Shown: piece by piece, positions 49,985-59,417 of the stretch | Numbering within the stretch: the stretch's first letter is position 1 | Layout: each line of letters opens with the position of its first letter | NCBI RefSeq assembly: GCF_014648815.1 | Contig: NZ_BMRV01000014.1 | Coordinates: forward strand, 62,001 to 126,000 | From: Streptomyces flaveolus | GTDB lineage: Bacteria > Actinomycetota > Actinomycetes > Streptomycetales > Streptomycetaceae | Direction: 5' to 3' | DNA length: 64,000 bases | Made by a program: the position numbers and the translations under genes | Notes under the pieces: generated by a model | What the model saw: only the letters and a program-made list of their open reading frames with translations | Databases searched by the model: none | What the model was told of the DNA's origin: nothing

Positions 49985-51796
49985 GTGGAACGCTCCAGAC
50001 CTCTCGCCCGACGACCCCTCGTCACGCTGCTCACCGCCACGGCTCTCGCCGTGACCGGCATGACCGCGCTCTCGTCGGCCGCCCGTGCGGCCGACGCGGA
50101 CCTCGCGAGGAACGGCGGTTTCGAGTCCGGTCTCGACGGCTGGACCTGCACGGCGGGCACGACCGTGACCTCGCCCGTGCACGGCGGCACCTCCGCCCTG
50201 AAGGCCACCCCGGCCGGCGCCGACAACGCCCGCTGCGCGCAGACGGTGACCGTGAAACCCGACTCCGCGTACACGCTGTCGGGGTACGTCCGCGGCACGT
50301 ACGTCTACCTCGGCGCGAGCGGCACCGGCACCACCGACGTCTCCACCTGGGCCCAGTCCGCCCCCGACTGGCAACGCCTGACGACCACCTTCCGCACCGG
50401 CCCGACCACGACCAAGGTCACCGTCTACACCCACGGCTGGTACGGCACCGGCGCCTACCACGCCGACGACATCTCCCTGACCGGGCCCGGCGGCGAGGCG
50501 GGTCAGCCCCCGGCGGCCCCCGCCGGTCTGACGGCCGGCACCGTCACCTCCTCCAGCGTCGCCCTGTCCTGGTCGCCCGTCCCGGGCGCGACGGGCTACG
50601 CGGTCTACCGCGACGGCGCCAGGGTCCGCACGGTCACCGGCACCTCCACCACCGTGACCGGCCTGACCCCGTCGACGGCGTACGCCTTCCAGGTCGCGGC
50701 GGTCAACGACGCCGGTGAGTCCGCACGGTCCGCGACGGTCACGGCCACCACCACCCAGGGCTCGGACGGAGGCGGATCCGGCCTCCCGGCCCACGCCCTG
50801 GTCGGCTACCTCCACGCGAGCTTCGCCAACGGCTCCGGCTACACCCGCATGGCCGACGTGCCCGACAGCTGGGACGTCATCGACCTGGCCTTCGGCGAAC
50901 CCACCTCGGTCACCTCCGGCGACATCCGCTTCACGCGCTGCCCGGTCACCGCATGCCCGAACGTGGAGAGCGACGCCGAGTTCAAGGCGGCGATCAAGGC
51001 CAAGCAGGCGGCCGGCAAGAAGGTGCTGATCTCCATCGGCGGCCAGAACGGCCAGGTGCAGCTGTCGACGACCGGTGCCCGCGACCTGTTCGTCTCGTCC
51101 GTCTCGAAGATCATCGACGAGTACGGGCTCGACGGCCTCGACATCGACTTCGAGGGCCACTCCTTGTCGCTGAACGCCGACGACACGGACTTCAGGAACC
51201 CGAAGACCCCGGTGATCGTCAACCTGATCTCGGCCCTGAAGACCCTGAAGGCCAAGTACGGCGACGACTTCGTGCTGACCATGGCCCCGGAGACCTTCTT
51301 CGTGCAGAACGGCTACCAGTTCTACGGCACGGGCAAGTGGGGCGGGCAGGACCCCCGCTGCGGCGCCTACCTCCCGGTCATCCACGCCCTGCGCGACGAC
51401 CTGACCCTGCTGCACGTCCAGGACTACAACTCCGGCCCGATCATGGGCCTCGACAACCAGTACCACTCCATGGGCGGAGCCGACTTCCACATCGCCATGA
51501 CCGACATGCTGCTCACCGGCTTCCCGGTCGCCGGCGACGCGAACAACGTCTTCCCGCCGCTGCGCCCCGACCAGGTCGCCATCGGCATGCCCGCCTCCAC
51601 CAACGCGGGCAACGGTCACGTCTCCCCGGCCGAGGTCACCAAGGCCCTGAACTGCCTGACCAGGAAGACCGACTGCGGCTCGTACGCGACCCACGGCACC
51701 TGGCCGGGCCTGCGCGGCCTGATGACCTGGTCGATCAACTGGGACCGGTACGCGAACTGGGAGTTCCAGAAGAACTTCGACGCGTACTTCGGCTGA
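49985..51796 (+). CDS. Secreted chitinase, GH18 with CBM and fibronectin type III domains
   Basis: The 603-aa protein has a signal peptide (cleavage after S-A-A-R-A, about residue 35), an N-terminal carbohydrate-binding domain (about 40-172), a fibronectin III domain (about 178-262) and a GH18 catalytic domain (about 268-600). The catalytic motif is D-G-L-D-I-D-F-E-G at residues 383-391, Glu390 being the acid. It hydrolyses chitin outside the cell. A DasR-like operator suggests induction by chitin oligomers. The 3' end overlaps the convergent PAP2 gene by 62 bases. Confidence 0.93.
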   Translation: MERSRPLARRPLVTLLTATALAVTGMTALSSAARAADADLARNGGFESGLDGWTCTAGTTVTSPVHGGTSALKATPAGADNARCAQTVTVKPDSAYTLSGYVRGTYVYLGASGTGTTDVSTWAQSAPDWQRLTTTFRTGPTTTKVTVYTHGWYGTGAYHADDISLTGPGGEAGQPPAAPAGLTAGTVTSSSVALSWSPVPGATGYAVYRDGARVRTVTGTSTTVTGLTPSTAYAFQVAAVNDAGESARSATVTATTTQGSDGGGSGLPAHALVGYLHASFANGSGYTRMADVPDSWDVIDLAFGEPTSVTSGDIRFTRCPVTACPNVESDAEFKAAIKAKQAAGKKVLISIGGQNGQVQLSTTGARDLFVSSVSKIIDEYGLDGLDIDFEGHSLSLNADDTDFRNPKTPVIVNLISALKTLKAKYGDDFVLTMAPETFFVQNGYQFYGTGKWGGQDPRCGAYLPVIHALRDDLTLLHVQDYNSGPIMGLDNQYHSMGGADFHIAMTDMLLTGFPVAGDANNVFPPLRPDQVAIGMPASTNAGNGHVSPAEVTKALNCLTRKTDCGSYATHGTWPGLRGLMTWSINWDRYANWEFQKNFDAYFG

Positions 51797-52409
51797 GCAG
51801 CGACCACACCCCCGTCAGCAGCACCGCCCCCAGGCACCAACTGGCCACCACGTCCAGCGGCCAGTGGTAGCCCCGGCGGACCAGCCCGAAGGAGGCGCCG
51901 AGGACGAGGACGGCGCAGAACACGACGAGCAGGCGGCGGACGGCAGGCGCGCGCAGCAGCGGAAGGAGCAGCAGCGTCGCCGCGCCGTACGCGACGAGGG
52001 CGGTGGCGGTGTGGCCGGAGGGGTAGTAGCCGACGGCCGGCGGTACCGCCGGGGTGCCGGGGCGGTCGGTCCACTCCTTCAGCGGGGCGACGAGCGCCGG
52101 CACCAAGGCCATCGCCGCGACTCCCGCGAGGGGTGGCAGCCACCAGCGGTCCACACCTCTGGCGCGCCCGCACCACGCGACGCCGGCCAGCGCGAGCGCG
52201 AGGACGGGCACCGCCACCTGCACATTGCCGAGGTCGGCCAGCAGTTCGGAGAACCGGTCCGGATGGACGAGCGCCCGGCTCACCCGCTCGTCCAGCCCCA
52301 CCAGGGGCCCGTCGGCGACGACCTGCCAGGTGATCAGCGCGAAGAGCAGCGCGGGGGCGGCGAGCAGCCCGAGCAGGGCACGGAACGGGCGGGGTGAGGA
52401 GACCGGCAT
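51735..52409 (-). CDS. PAP2-family membrane phosphatase
   Basis: The 224-aa protein has five or six membrane segments and the three PAP2 motifs: K-E-W-T-D-R-P, Y-P-S-G-H-T and R-R-G-Y-H-W-P-L-D (catalytic His and Asp). It dephosphorylates a lipid phosphate such as undecaprenyl diphosphate or phosphatidate. The ATG at 52409 removes an Arg/Cys-rich upstream extension. Its 3' end overlaps the chitinase. Confidence 0.87.
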   Translation of the reverse strand: MPVSSPRPFRALLGLLAAPALLFALITWQVVADGPLVGLDERVSRALVHPDRFSELLADLGNVQVAVPVLALALAGVAWCGRARGVDRWWLPPLAGVAAMALVPALVAPLKEWTDRPGTPAVPPAVGYYPSGHTATALVAYGAATLLLLPLLRAPAVRRLLVVFCAVLVLGASFGLVRRGYHWPLDVVASWCLGAVLLTGVWSLLSRSTRRSSSGTPSSRTGPS

Positions 52410-52439
52410 GTCCTCAGCCTGACAGGCTCCCCGCTCGCG

Positions 52440-52445
52440 TACGCT
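52440..52445 (+). promoter_or_regulatory. -10 element of a probable leaderless or short-leader transcript
   Basis: TACGCT lies eight bases before GTG 52454; CTGACA at 52419-52424 is a possible -35, with a short spacer of 15. Confidence 0.4.
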
Positions 52446-52453
52446 CCCCGCCC

Positions 52454-53260
52454 GTGAAGAGCATACGAACGCCACGCGAGCGCAAGCGCGAGGAGACCTT
52501 CGCCGGCCTCTTCGACGAGTTCCGGGCCGGCGCCTACGAGCAGGTCGAGGCCGCGGCCCGCGCGCTCGCCGCGATCCCGCCGCACCCCTGGCGCAGAGAA
52601 CGGCCCCTGCCGCGGTGGCAGGCGCTCACCCTGGCCACCGGTGCGGCCGTCGCGCACGGCCGGGGCACGGAGGTGCTGCCCGAACTGGAGGCACTGATCG
52701 CGGAACTGGAGCCGGTCGACGTCGAGACCGAGCTGCTGCGGCTGGTGGTCCGCAACCACCGCACTCTGGTCCTGATCGGCGAGGAGCGCCACCGGGAGGC
52801 GGAGGCCGAGGCCCTCGACGTGCTGCGCGGGACGAATCGGCTGGCCCGGCTCACCTCGCCCGGCGCCGTCGAACCGATCGCCCTGTCCCACCTGGCCGCC
52901 GCCCTGTGCGGCCAGGGCCGCCACGAGGAGGCCGAGGCCGTCGTCCGTGGCAACCTGCCCCGCGCCGAGGCGGCGGTCCTCTCCGCCCTGCATGCCACCC
53001 TGGTGCGCTGCCTCACGGGCCAGGGCCGGTACGCGGAGGCGCTCACCGAGGCGCGGCGCTTCACCCCGCCCCCGTCCCGCAGGGACAGCGGACGGCTGGA
53101 CCTGGTCACGGCCGAGGCGCTGCACGGACTCGGCCGTCAGGGCGAGGCACGGGAGGCGGCCCGGCGGGCGCTGGCCGACTGCGAGCGGAACCTGCACCCG
53201 GCCCATCCGCGCATCCGGGAGGCCCGCGCCCTGCTCGCCCGCATCACCGGGGAGGAGTGA
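52454..53260 (+). CDS. TPR-like helical repeat protein, function unknown
   Basis: The 268-aa protein is almost all helix and rich in Ala, Arg, Glu and Leu. Segments such as L-A-A-A-L-C-G-Q-G-R-H-E-E-A-E and A-L-H-G-L-G-R-Q-G-E-A-R-E-A-A-R-R-A-L are TPR-like. No enzyme motif or signal peptide is present. The GTG at 52454 gives a Lys/Arg-rich N-terminus (VKSIRTPRERKREETFAGL). It probably acts as a protein-binding scaffold. A strong terminator follows. Confidence 0.7.
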   Translation: MKSIRTPRERKREETFAGLFDEFRAGAYEQVEAAARALAAIPPHPWRRERPLPRWQALTLATGAAVAHGRGTEVLPELEALIAELEPVDVETELLRLVVRNHRTLVLIGEERHREAEAEALDVLRGTNRLARLTSPGAVEPIALSHLAAALCGQGRHEEAEAVVRGNLPRAEAAVLSALHATLVRCLTGQGRYAEALTEARRFTPPPSRRDSGRLDLVTAEALHGLGRQGEAREAARRALADCERNLHPAHPRIREARALLARITGEE

Positions 53261-53280
53261 GGGGCACCCGCGCGCGGACA

Positions 53281-53326
53281 CACCGAAGGGCCGGCACAAG
53301 GGGGGGAGTGTGCCGGCCCTTCGGTG
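53281..53326 (+). terminator. 18-bp perfect hairpin terminator
   Basis: The 18 bases at 53281-53298 (core ACCGAAGGGCCGGCACA) are exactly complementary to 53309-53326 around a G-rich 10-nt loop. It terminates the TPR gene, and possibly also gabT from the other side. Confidence 0.9.
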
Positions 53327-53615
53327 AACCACCGTCCCGGGTGCCGAGGCGGCGTCCTGACCGGAACGTCGCGCGCCCCGGGGGGTTTGGGGCGGGCGAC
53401 CGTCCGATCGGTGAGGAGACCCGGAACCCGCGGGTTCCGGCTGTGTGCGCGAGGCACGACCAGGTCGAAGCTGGGGAGGCCCCGGCCTGAGCTCCGCTCA
53501 CGGTCCCCCGTGGGCGGGTGTATCTCTCATCTGCGTAGAACCTACGACAGGGGGTCCGCCCACGACAGGGGCATCGGCGTCCTGCCATCCACCCCGCACA
53601 CGTTCTTCACACGCT

Positions 53616-53649
53616 CTGCGGTTCGCCGCACCAGGCGTGCGAACCGCAG
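53616..53649 (-). terminator. gabT terminator
   Basis: CTGCGGTTCGC (53616-53626) pairs with GCGAACCGCAG (53639-53649) around 12 bases, 62 bases beyond the gabT stop. Confidence 0.7.
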
Positions 53650-53711
53650 CTCAGATGCGCGTTCGGACGGTCGTGCACATGCCCGAACCCGGGCTCGCGC
53701 GGGTGCTCCGC

Positions 53712-55046
53712 TCAGACGCGGGCGAAGCCCTGCTCGATGATGTCGAGGCCCTCGTTCAGCAGGTCCTCGCCGATGACCAGGGGCGGCAGGAAGCGCAGCA
53801 CGTTGCCGTAGGTGCCACAGGTCAGGACCAGCAGGCCCTCGGCGTGGCAGGCCTTGGCGAGCGCGGCGGTCGCCTCGGGGTTCGGCTCCTTGGTGGCGCG
53901 GTCCTTGACCAGCTCCACGGCGATCATCGCGCCGCGGCCCCGGACGTCGCCGATGATGTCGAACTTCTCGGCCATGGCGGTGAGGCGGGCCTTCATGACC
54001 TCCTCGATCCGCTTCGCCTTCGCGTTGAGGTCGAGCTCCTTCATCGTCTCGATCGCGCCGAGCGCACCCGCGCAGGCGACCGGGTTGCCGCCGTAGGTGC
54101 CGCCGAGGCCGCCGGCGTGGGCGGAGTCCATGATCTCGGCGCGGCCGGTGACGGCGGCCAGCGGCAGACCGCCGGCGATGCCCTTGGCCGTCGTGATCAG
54201 GTCCGGGACGATGCCCTCGTCCTCGCAGGCGAACCACTGGCCGGTGCGGCAGAAGCCGGACTGGATCTCGTCGGCGACGAAGACGATGCCGTTGTCGGCG
54301 GCGAACTGGCGGATCGCCGGCAGGAAGCCCTTGGCCGGCTCGATGAAGCCGCCCTCGCCGAGCACCGGCTCGATGATGATCGCGGCCACGTTCTCGGCGC
54401 CGACCTGCTTGGCGATCTGGTCGATGGCCTGGGCGGCGGCCTCCGGGCCGGCGTTCTCCGGGCCGGTCGGCCAGCGGTAGCCGTAGGCGACCGGCACGCG
54501 GTAGACCTCGGGCGCGAACGGACCGAAGCCGTGCTTGTACGGCATGTTCTTCGCCGTCAGCGCCATCGTCAGGTTGGTACGGCCGTGGTAACCGTGGTCG
54601 AAGACGACGACGGCCTGGCGCTTGGTGTACGCACGGGCGATCTTGACGGCGTTCTCGACGGCCTCGGCGCCGCTGTTGAACAGCGCCGACTTCTTGGCGT
54701 GGTCGCCCGGGGTCAGCTCGGCCAGCGCCTCGGCTACGGCGACGTAGCCCTCGTACGGCGTGACCATGAAACAGGTGTGGGTGAAGTCGGCGAGCTGCGC
54801 GGACGCCTTGCGTACGACGGCCTCGGCGGAGGCGCCGACGGAGGTCACGGCGATGCCGGAGCCGAAGTCGATCAGGCTGTTGCCGTCGACGTCCTCGATG
54901 ACGCCGCCGCCGGCGCGCGTGACGAAGACGGGCAGCGTGGAGCCCACGCCCTGCGCGACCGCGGCGGTCCGGCGGGCCTGCAGCTCCTGCGACTTCGGGC
55001 CGGGAATGGCGGTGACGACGCGGCGCTCCTGCGGAAGTGCGGTCAT
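53712..55046 (-). CDS. gabT: 4-aminobutyrate aminotransferase
   Basis: GabT transfers the amino group of GABA to 2-oxoglutarate, giving succinate semialdehyde and glutamate. The 444-aa enzyme has PLP Lys288 (T-T-A-K-G-I-A-G-G-L), Asp259 (V-A-D-E-I-Q-S-G) and the S-G-A-E-A-V-E-N-A-V-K segment near 125. These match GabT rather than ornithine aminotransferase. It is transcribed alone, away from the ATPase gene. The semialdehyde dehydrogenase at 59418 would take the next step. Confidence 0.94.
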   Translation of the reverse strand: MTALPQERRVVTAIPGPKSQELQARRTAAVAQGVGSTLPVFVTRAGGGVIEDVDGNSLIDFGSGIAVTSVGASAEAVVRKASAQLADFTHTCFMVTPYEGYVAVAEALAELTPGDHAKKSALFNSGAEAVENAVKIARAYTKRQAVVVFDHGYHGRTNLTMALTAKNMPYKHGFGPFAPEVYRVPVAYGYRWPTGPENAGPEAAAQAIDQIAKQVGAENVAAIIIEPVLGEGGFIEPAKGFLPAIRQFAADNGIVFVADEIQSGFCRTGQWFACEDEGIVPDLITTAKGIAGGLPLAAVTGRAEIMDSAHAGGLGGTYGGNPVACAGALGAIETMKELDLNAKAKRIEEVMKARLTAMAEKFDIIGDVRGRGAMIAVELVKDRATKEPNPEATAALAKACHAEGLLVLTCGTYGNVLRFLPPLVIGEDLLNEGLDIIEQGFARV

Positions 55047-55260
55047 GGGGGCTCCTGTGGATCTTTTCGGACGCTTGCCTTCTTTTCTCGCAGGCTAGGA
55101 CCGGGAGCGGGGGGTGGGCATGCTCCATGTGGGCGTTGTCCGCGTCGTCGGTTGTCCGCGGTGGACAGGTGGCGCGTACGGCGGCATGCGGACACGTCGA
55201 TGCGGGCCCGGCCGCGTAAGCGGTGAACTCGCCCTGCCAGGGCGTTAGATTGGCTCGCTG

Positions 55261-57438
55261 ATGGTGGACGGAGCGGCTGGTCAGGGGGCAGAGTCGATGG
55301 ACAGCGACGGCATGCGGGACACGCGGGGTACGCACGCGAATCCTGTGCCGCGTCCGGCGGGGCCTCCCGAGGTGCCCGCGGTGCCGCCGCGGCCTGCCCG
55401 GCAGCCCGGGACGCCCGCGGCACCGGCCGTGCCCCCGCTGCCGGACGGCTCCGCCTTCCTGACCTGGCTGCGCACCCCGCGCCCCGAGGCGCTGCCCGGC
55501 GTGTGGCGCTTCGGACACCGGCCGCGGCCGGAGGAGGAACCCGAGCGGATCCCGGGGCGGCAGCTGCTGAGCGGGGCGCTGATCGCCTTCCTCGTCGGCT
55601 GGCTGATCTGGTCCCTGCTGTGGAACGGCTACCTCGGCGGCTGGTGGCTGCTCCCGCTCTACGCGATGATCCCGGACTCCTGGGCCGAGCCGCACAGCTT
55701 CGGCGCCGTCGTGGCCGTCTACGCCTACTACGTCCTGGTCGCCGCGATCATCATGGTCGGCGTCGGCCGGCTCGGCCGCTGGAGTGAGATCTGGCGCCGC
55801 TACGGCCCGCCCGCCTGGCGTCGCGCCGCCCCGGGCGACGGCCCCCCGCCCGCGCCCGAGGAGGACCCCGCCGCCTGGCCCGCCCTGCGTGCCGCCGGTG
55901 CCGTCGACGCCGCCGAGCGGCTCGCCGCCGACGCGCGTTCCGGGCTGATGCGGGACGTCGACCACGCCCGCATCGCCCGCGCCTGGCAGGGCGTGGCGCG
56001 CGGCCGGCACAGCCTCGCCACCTTCACCGGTGCCGTGCTCAGCCATGGCGCCGGCGCCTGCCCGCACCCCTCCGGCGCCCGTGACCTGCCCTCCCGGCAG
56101 GCCCGGCACGACCTGGTCACCGGGCAGGTACGGCTCGGCACCACCGCCGACGACGACCGCAACCCCTACGCCTACCGCGGCACCGGCCTCGCCCTCGGGC
56201 CCGACCTGCTCGGCACCTCCCTGCTCGCCGTCGGACCGGCCGGGTCCGGCAAGACCGGCGCGGTCGTGCGGCCGCTCGCCGAGTCCCTGTGCCTGCACGC
56301 CCTGGCCGGCCGGGCCGCGGTCGTCGTGGTCGGCGCGGCCGGCGCCGGGCTCGGCCCGGCCGACGCCTACGACGTCGTCGTGCGGGTCGGGAACCCGGAT
56401 TCCGTGTACGACCTCGACCTCTACGGCGGCACGACCGATCCCGACGAGGCCGCCGCCGTGCTCGCCGAGGCGCTCGTCGGGGATCTCGCCGACCCGCACC
56501 CGGGCAGCGACAGCCGCCGCTCCACCACCGTCCTCGCCCAGCTGCTCGGCCCGTTCCGGGCGGTGCACGGACGCTTCCCCGGCGTACCCGAGCTGCGGCA
56601 GCTCCTCGACGGGACGCCCGGACCGCTGGCCGAGCTGCGCCAGGGCCTCCAGGAGGCCGGACAGGAGTCGCTGCTGCGCGAGCTGGACGCCCGCGAGCGC
56701 CAGATGGGGCACCCCGGTGACGTCGGCGGCGTCCTGGCCGACCGGGTGGCGCTCCTCGACCGGCCCGCCTTCGCCTCCTTCTTCGACACCTCGGGGCAGA
56801 CCCGGCCGTTCTCCCTCAAGGCCCTCGACCATCCGGTGCGGGTCCGCATCGACCTGCCCGAACGCGGCCACGCGGACGCCTCGCGCATCCTGGCCCGGCT
56901 GGTGCTCGCCCAGTTCACCGCGAGCGTGTCGGTACGGGAGGACCGATCGCTGTTCGCGTGCCTGGTGCTGGACGACGCGAGCGGCGTCGTGACGCCGGAG
57001 GCCGTACGAGGTGTCCAGCGGCTGCGCTCCGCGGGCGCCGGGGTCGTCCTGACCCTGCGCACCCTGGACGACGTACCGCGTCCGCTGCGCGGGCCGCTGC
57101 TCGGGTCCATCGGCTGCCGGATGGCGCTGTCCGGGCTCACCCCCTGGGACGGGCAGGACTTCGCCGAGGTGTGGGGCAAGGAGTGGACCGAGGCCCGGGA
57201 CGTCACCGACCGGCAGATCATCGCCGAGACCCCGGCCGGCAAGGCCGTGCACATGCTGCGCCGGGTGATCACGGGCAAGGCGCCCACCGCGCGGGCGGTC
57301 ACCGTGCGGCAGGTCGAGCGCGAGCGGTGGTCCGCGTCCGAGCTGGCGCACGCGGTGCCGGCGGGGCATGCGGTGCTGTCACTGACCACCGTGGGCGGCG
57401 AGCACGCGCCGCCGCTGCTGGTGGATCTGCGCGGCTGA
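55261..57438 (+). CDS. Membrane ATPase of VirD4/TraG coupling-protein type, chromosomal orphan
   Basis: The 725-aa protein has a Pro-rich cytoplasmic start, two membrane regions (about 101-135 and 147-169) and a P-loop domain with Walker A G-P-A-G-S-G-K-T (residues 325-332) and Walker B C-L-V-L-D-D-A near 570. This organisation matches type IV coupling proteins that move DNA or proteins. No relaxase or other transfer genes are nearby, so its substrate is unclear. ATG 55261 is used; ATG 55297 is possible. TTAGAT at 55245-55250 could be a -10 near a short leader. Confidence 0.7.
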   Translation: MVDGAAGQGAESMDSDGMRDTRGTHANPVPRPAGPPEVPAVPPRPARQPGTPAAPAVPPLPDGSAFLTWLRTPRPEALPGVWRFGHRPRPEEEPERIPGRQLLSGALIAFLVGWLIWSLLWNGYLGGWWLLPLYAMIPDSWAEPHSFGAVVAVYAYYVLVAAIIMVGVGRLGRWSEIWRRYGPPAWRRAAPGDGPPPAPEEDPAAWPALRAAGAVDAAERLAADARSGLMRDVDHARIARAWQGVARGRHSLATFTGAVLSHGAGACPHPSGARDLPSRQARHDLVTGQVRLGTTADDDRNPYAYRGTGLALGPDLLGTSLLAVGPAGSGKTGAVVRPLAESLCLHALAGRAAVVVVGAAGAGLGPADAYDVVVRVGNPDSVYDLDLYGGTTDPDEAAAVLAEALVGDLADPHPGSDSRRSTTVLAQLLGPFRAVHGRFPGVPELRQLLDGTPGPLAELRQGLQEAGQESLLRELDARERQMGHPGDVGGVLADRVALLDRPAFASFFDTSGQTRPFSLKALDHPVRVRIDLPERGHADASRILARLVLAQFTASVSVREDRSLFACLVLDDASGVVTPEAVRGVQRLRSAGAGVVLTLRTLDDVPRPLRGPLLGSIGCRMALSGLTPWDGQDFAEVWGKEWTEARDVTDRQIIAETPAGKAVHMLRRVITGKAPTARAVTVRQVERERWSASELAHAVPAGHAVLSLTTVGGEHAPPLLVDLRG

Positions 57439-57470
57439 GGTCCCCGCCCGGGGACGCACCCGCGGGGACC
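57439..57470 (+). terminator. Hairpin after the ATPase gene
   Basis: GGTCCCCGC (57439-57447) pairs with GCGGGGACC (57462-57470), directly after the stop codon. Confidence 0.65.
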
Positions 57471-57573
57471 GTACGGTGAGGCAGAATCGACACAGGCCGT
57501 TCATACGCGGCGGCTAAAAGATCACAGAGATTCCGCACCGCCCTCGCACACCTGACGCAGATCTGAAGGCCCC

Positions 57574-59256
57574 ATGCCCCCGACGCTCGCCTCGCTCGTC
57601 CACCACTCCGCGCTCAAACTGACCGTGCGCGCGGGCGAGGACCGCCTCGACGTGCCGGTCCGCTGGGCCCACTCCAGCGAGCTCGCCGACCCCGTGCCCT
57701 ACATGGAGGGCGGCGAGCTCCTGCTGATCACCGCGCTCAAGCTGGACGCGGAGGACCCGCAGGCGATGCGCCAGTACGTGAGACGGCTGGCCGGGGCCGG
57801 GGTGGTGGGGCTCGGGTTCGCCGTCGGGGTCCACTACGAGGACATCCCCGACGCGCTGGTCGAGGCCGCGCGGGGAGAGGGCCTGCCGCTGCTGGAGGTC
57901 CCGCGCCGCACGCCCTTCCTCGCCATCAGCAAGGCCGTGTCCGCCGCCATCGCCGCCGACCAGTACCGGGCGGTCACGGCGGGCTTCGCGGCGCAGCGGG
58001 AGCTGACCAAGCAGGCGTTGACCGACGGCCCGGAGGGGCTGCTGGCGGCGCTGGCCGCGCAGGTCGACGGCTGGGCGGCGCTGTACGACACCGCGGGCGC
58101 CGTCGTCGCCGCGGCACCCGAGTGGGCGGGCCGCAGGGCGGCGCGGCTCACGGCGGACGTGCAGCGGCTGCGGGAGCGGCCGGCGCCGGCCTCCTCCGTG
58201 GTCGGGGGCGGCGCGGGCGACTCCGAGCAGCCCGAGAACACCGACCGGGTCGAGCTGCACTCCCTCGGCACCTCCCGCAAGGCCCGCGCGGCGCTCGCGG
58301 TCGGCACGGCCGCGACCCTCGGCACCGCCGAGCGGTACGCCGTCCACTCCGCCATCGCCCTGCTGACGCTCACCACGGAACGCTCCCGCTCCCTGCACGC
58401 GGCCGAGCAGCGCATCGGCGCGGCCGTGCTGCACATGCTGCTCGCCGGTGAACCGGACCACGCCCGCGCGGTCGCCGGGGACCTGTACGGCGACCTGCTC
58501 GACGCGCCCTTCCGGATGATCGTCGCCGAGCCCGCGTCGGCCTCGGCCGCCCGGGCGCACGCCGGGCCGCAACCGCGCGTGCCCGTCACCAAGCCCTCCG
58601 CCGCCGCGCTGGCCGCGGCCGACACCGGCGGCGACCCGCTCGGGGCCCTCGCCGAGGTCGTCGAGTCGGCGGCGGCCCGGGCGGGCGAGGCGGTGCTGGT
58701 GGTGCCCGAGGGGGAGCGTCTGGTGGTCCTGGCCACCGACGAGGGCGCGGCCGTCGCCGCCTGCGCCGCGTACGCGGCGGCCCTGGAAGCGTCCCGGCCG
58801 ACGCCGGAGCCGATCACGGGCGGCGACGAGGAGGGGCTGGTCGTCGGCCTGTCGGCGCCGTCCGGGCCCATCGCCGCGTCCGCCGCGTACAAGCAGGCCG
58901 AGCAGGCGCTGTCGGTGGCCCGCCGCCGTGGCCGGGTCTGTGTGGAGCACGAACACCTGGCGGCGGGCTCGGTGCTGCCGCTGCTCGCCGACGACGCGGT
59001 GCGCGCCTTCGCCGACGGCCTGCTGCGGGCGCTGCGCGACCACGACGCCACCGGCCGCGGCGACCTGGTGGCCTCCCTGCGCGCCTGGCTCTCCCGGCAC
59101 GGGCAGTGGGACGCGGCGGCCGCCGACCTGGGCGTCCACCGCCACACCCTGCGCTACCGGATGCGCCGCGTGGAGGAGATCCTCGGCCGCTCCCTGGACG
59201 ACCCGGACGTCCGGATGGAGCTGTGGCTGGCCCTGAAGGCGACGACGACCGAATAA
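57574..59256 (+). CDS. PucR-family transcriptional regulator
   Basis: The 560-aa protein has an N-terminal PucR domain (about 1-125, ligand sensing), a central GGDEF-like region and a C-terminal helix-turn-helix of the HTH_30 class (A-A-D-L-G-V-H-R-H-T-L-R-Y-R-M-R-R-V-E-E-I-L-G). PucR-type proteins control purine or amine catabolism. Location between gabT and the semialdehyde dehydrogenase suggests it regulates GABA use. It starts MPPTLASLVHHSALK, with no conspicuous SD. Confidence 0.88.
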   Translation: MPPTLASLVHHSALKLTVRAGEDRLDVPVRWAHSSELADPVPYMEGGELLLITALKLDAEDPQAMRQYVRRLAGAGVVGLGFAVGVHYEDIPDALVEAARGEGLPLLEVPRRTPFLAISKAVSAAIAADQYRAVTAGFAAQRELTKQALTDGPEGLLAALAAQVDGWAALYDTAGAVVAAAPEWAGRRAARLTADVQRLRERPAPASSVVGGGAGDSEQPENTDRVELHSLGTSRKARAALAVGTAATLGTAERYAVHSAIALLTLTTERSRSLHAAEQRIGAAVLHMLLAGEPDHARAVAGDLYGDLLDAPFRMIVAEPASASAARAHAGPQPRVPVTKPSAAALAAADTGGDPLGALAEVVESAAARAGEAVLVVPEGERLVVLATDEGAAVAACAAYAAALEASRPTPEPITGGDEEGLVVGLSAPSGPIAASAAYKQAEQALSVARRRGRVCVEHEHLAAGSVLPLLADDAVRAFADGLLRALRDHDATGRGDLVASLRAWLSRHGQWDAAAADLGVHRHTLRYRMRRVEEILGRSLDDPDVRMELWLALKATTTE

Positions 59257-59417
59257 CCGGTTTGCGGCCCACCCCGAGCCCCGGACCCCGCCAATCCGTC
59301 GAACCCCCACCCCCCACCACTACGACTCGGACAAACGCCACCCGCCGCCCCCCGCCCTACCGTGGACTCCGCACACCCCGTACACACACCCCCAACGCGG
59401 AAGGGCCGGGACTCCCT

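Larger units (their letters stand above)
53261..53711. other. 451-bp convergent intergenic region
   Basis: Between the TPR gene and gabT stops I see two strong hairpins (listed) and no credible gene. The intervening bases (53330-53610) contain only weak, Arg/Pro-rich frames. Confidence 0.5.

Noticed and set aside
53542..57369. 1275-codon minus-strand frame over gabT and the ATPase
   Set aside because: Long frames are expected at this GC content; gabT and the ATPase explain the sequence.
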